A program made the translations under genes and the position numbers. The notes below the pieces were generated by a model. It saw only the letters and a list, made by a program, of their open reading frames with translations, did no database searches and was not told where the DNA came from. From Bacteroidales bacterium (lineage in GTDB: Bacteria > Bacteroidota > Bacteroidia > Bacteroidales > UBA1715): a stretch of 7,510 nt of DNA. Where the stretch lies: NCBI GenBank assembly GCA_016714605.1, contig JADKDL010000048.1, forward strand, positions 1-7,510, in the 5' to 3' direction. Each line of letters begins with the position of its first letter. The first letter of the stretch is position 1. Shown here piece after piece: positions 7,259 through 7,510 of the stretch.

Positions 7259-7510
7259 AAAATAATTTTTTTCGTAGGAATTGCAGGTACAGGAATGAGT
7301 GCTCAATATTTAGAGAGCTTGAGCAAGAATATATCAGGCTCTGATAGAATTTTTGTAAATGAAAATAAACTTCCAATACAAAACGGATTAGAAAGATATA
7401 GGAATTACCTGTTTTTTCAAGATGTTTCAGGAATATCTTCACAAACAGAGGTTCTCGTTGTCTCTACAGCTATTGAAAACACTAATCCGGAAGATGAAAA
7501 AGCTTTAGAA
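7253..7510 (+). CDS. Mur ligase family protein (MurC/Mpl-like), N-terminal part, runs off right edge
   Basis: The N-terminal Rossmann-like domain of a Mur ligase is visible, about 86 residues. IIFFVGIAGTGMSA is the UDP-binding glycine loop, followed by QYLESL, ISGSDR, VNENKLPIQNGLERYRN, FQDVSGISSQTEVLVVSTAI and ENTNPEDEKALE at the edge. This is the pattern of the enzymes that join L-Ala (MurC) or a murein tripeptide (Mpl) to UDP-N-acetylmuramate in the cytoplasm. Members with GIAGTGMSA rather than GIGGAGMSG are a MurC-like paralogue in Bacteroidota, so I withhold a symbol. The start is uncertain. TTG at 7253 gives MQKIIFFVG in frame; the ATG at 7242 begins MKIF but meets a stop within eight codons unless one indel is corrected, and may be the true start. 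Two residues usually present between GMSA and QYL seem absent. The methyltransferase ends where this begins. Confidence 0.82.
   Translation, partial: MQKIIFFVGIAGTGMSAQYLESLSKNISGSDRIFVNENKLPIQNGLERYRNYLFFQDVSGISSQTEVLVVSTAIENTNPEDEKALE

Noticed and set aside
7194..7442. Minus-strand open frame of 82 codons
   Set aside because: It is antisense to the Mur ligase start and composed of Phe/Tyr/Ile-rich residues expected from antisense AT-rich DNA.
1..7510. Genome-wide programmed frameshifting or reassigned stop codons
   Set aside because: Breaks are of both signs, need different corrections, and occur in ordinary homopolymers. No single stop codon is consistently read through at conserved positions.
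1..7510. CRISPR array, insertion sequence, tRNA or phage remnants
   Set aside because: No regularly spaced direct repeats, transposase motifs, terminal repeats, or tRNA-like cloverleaf were seen on either strand.

Overview
The window looks like a low-GC chromosomal segment from a member of the Bacteroidota. This rests on gene order (small coiled-coil gene - zapA - 6S RNA - rny, and ffh - folD), on protein flavour, on weak Shine-Dalgarno sites, and on several matches to the Bacteroidota -7 promoter box TAnnTTTG. No finer taxonomic placement is supported. The dominant oddity is that every gene, including single-copy essential ones (ffh, rny, folD), carries one or more 1-2 base frameshifts, mostly in short homopolymers. 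The protein homology continues cleanly across each break, so uncorrected sequencing error is far more likely than real decay. Gene limits below therefore follow the homology across frames rather than single open frames.

Left part (1-2343, minus strand). A co-directional cluster reads, in transcription order: a short coiled-coil protein (2343-2050), ZapA, the FtsZ-ring protein (2045-about 1755), a rod-shaped structured RNA that fits 6S RNA (1717-1522), and RNase Y (1484 to beyond the left edge). A divergent intergenic region (2344-2482) holds two TAAATTTG boxes facing outward and a 15-bp perfect inverted repeat. It separates this cluster from a MerR-type regulator gene on the plus strand (2483-2808), which ends at a strong hairpin terminator (2823-2876).

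Middle (2887-5101, minus strand). ffh (signal recognition particle GTPase) is followed after about 33 bp by folD (bifunctional methylene-tetrahydrofolate dehydrogenase/cyclohydrolase), probably on one transcript. folD converges on merR at the terminator.

Right part (5261-7510). On the minus strand are a GtrA-family membrane protein, a cysteine-rich (CxxC) zinc-binding segment, and an unrecognised segment that may belong to the same protein as the zinc segment. On the plus strand are a class I SAM-dependent methyltransferase and, almost abutting it, the start of a MurC/Mpl-type Mur ligase that runs off the right edge. This suggests a cell-envelope neighbourhood, but no pathway can be assigned to the methyltransferase or the GtrA protein.

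I found no CRISPR array, insertion sequence, tRNA, rRNA or phage gene. No stretch over 300 bases lacks a gene. The window reads as mostly housekeeping sequence; the most worthwhile items are the 6S RNA candidate, the coiled-coil partner of zapA, and the uncharacterised zinc-binding protein.
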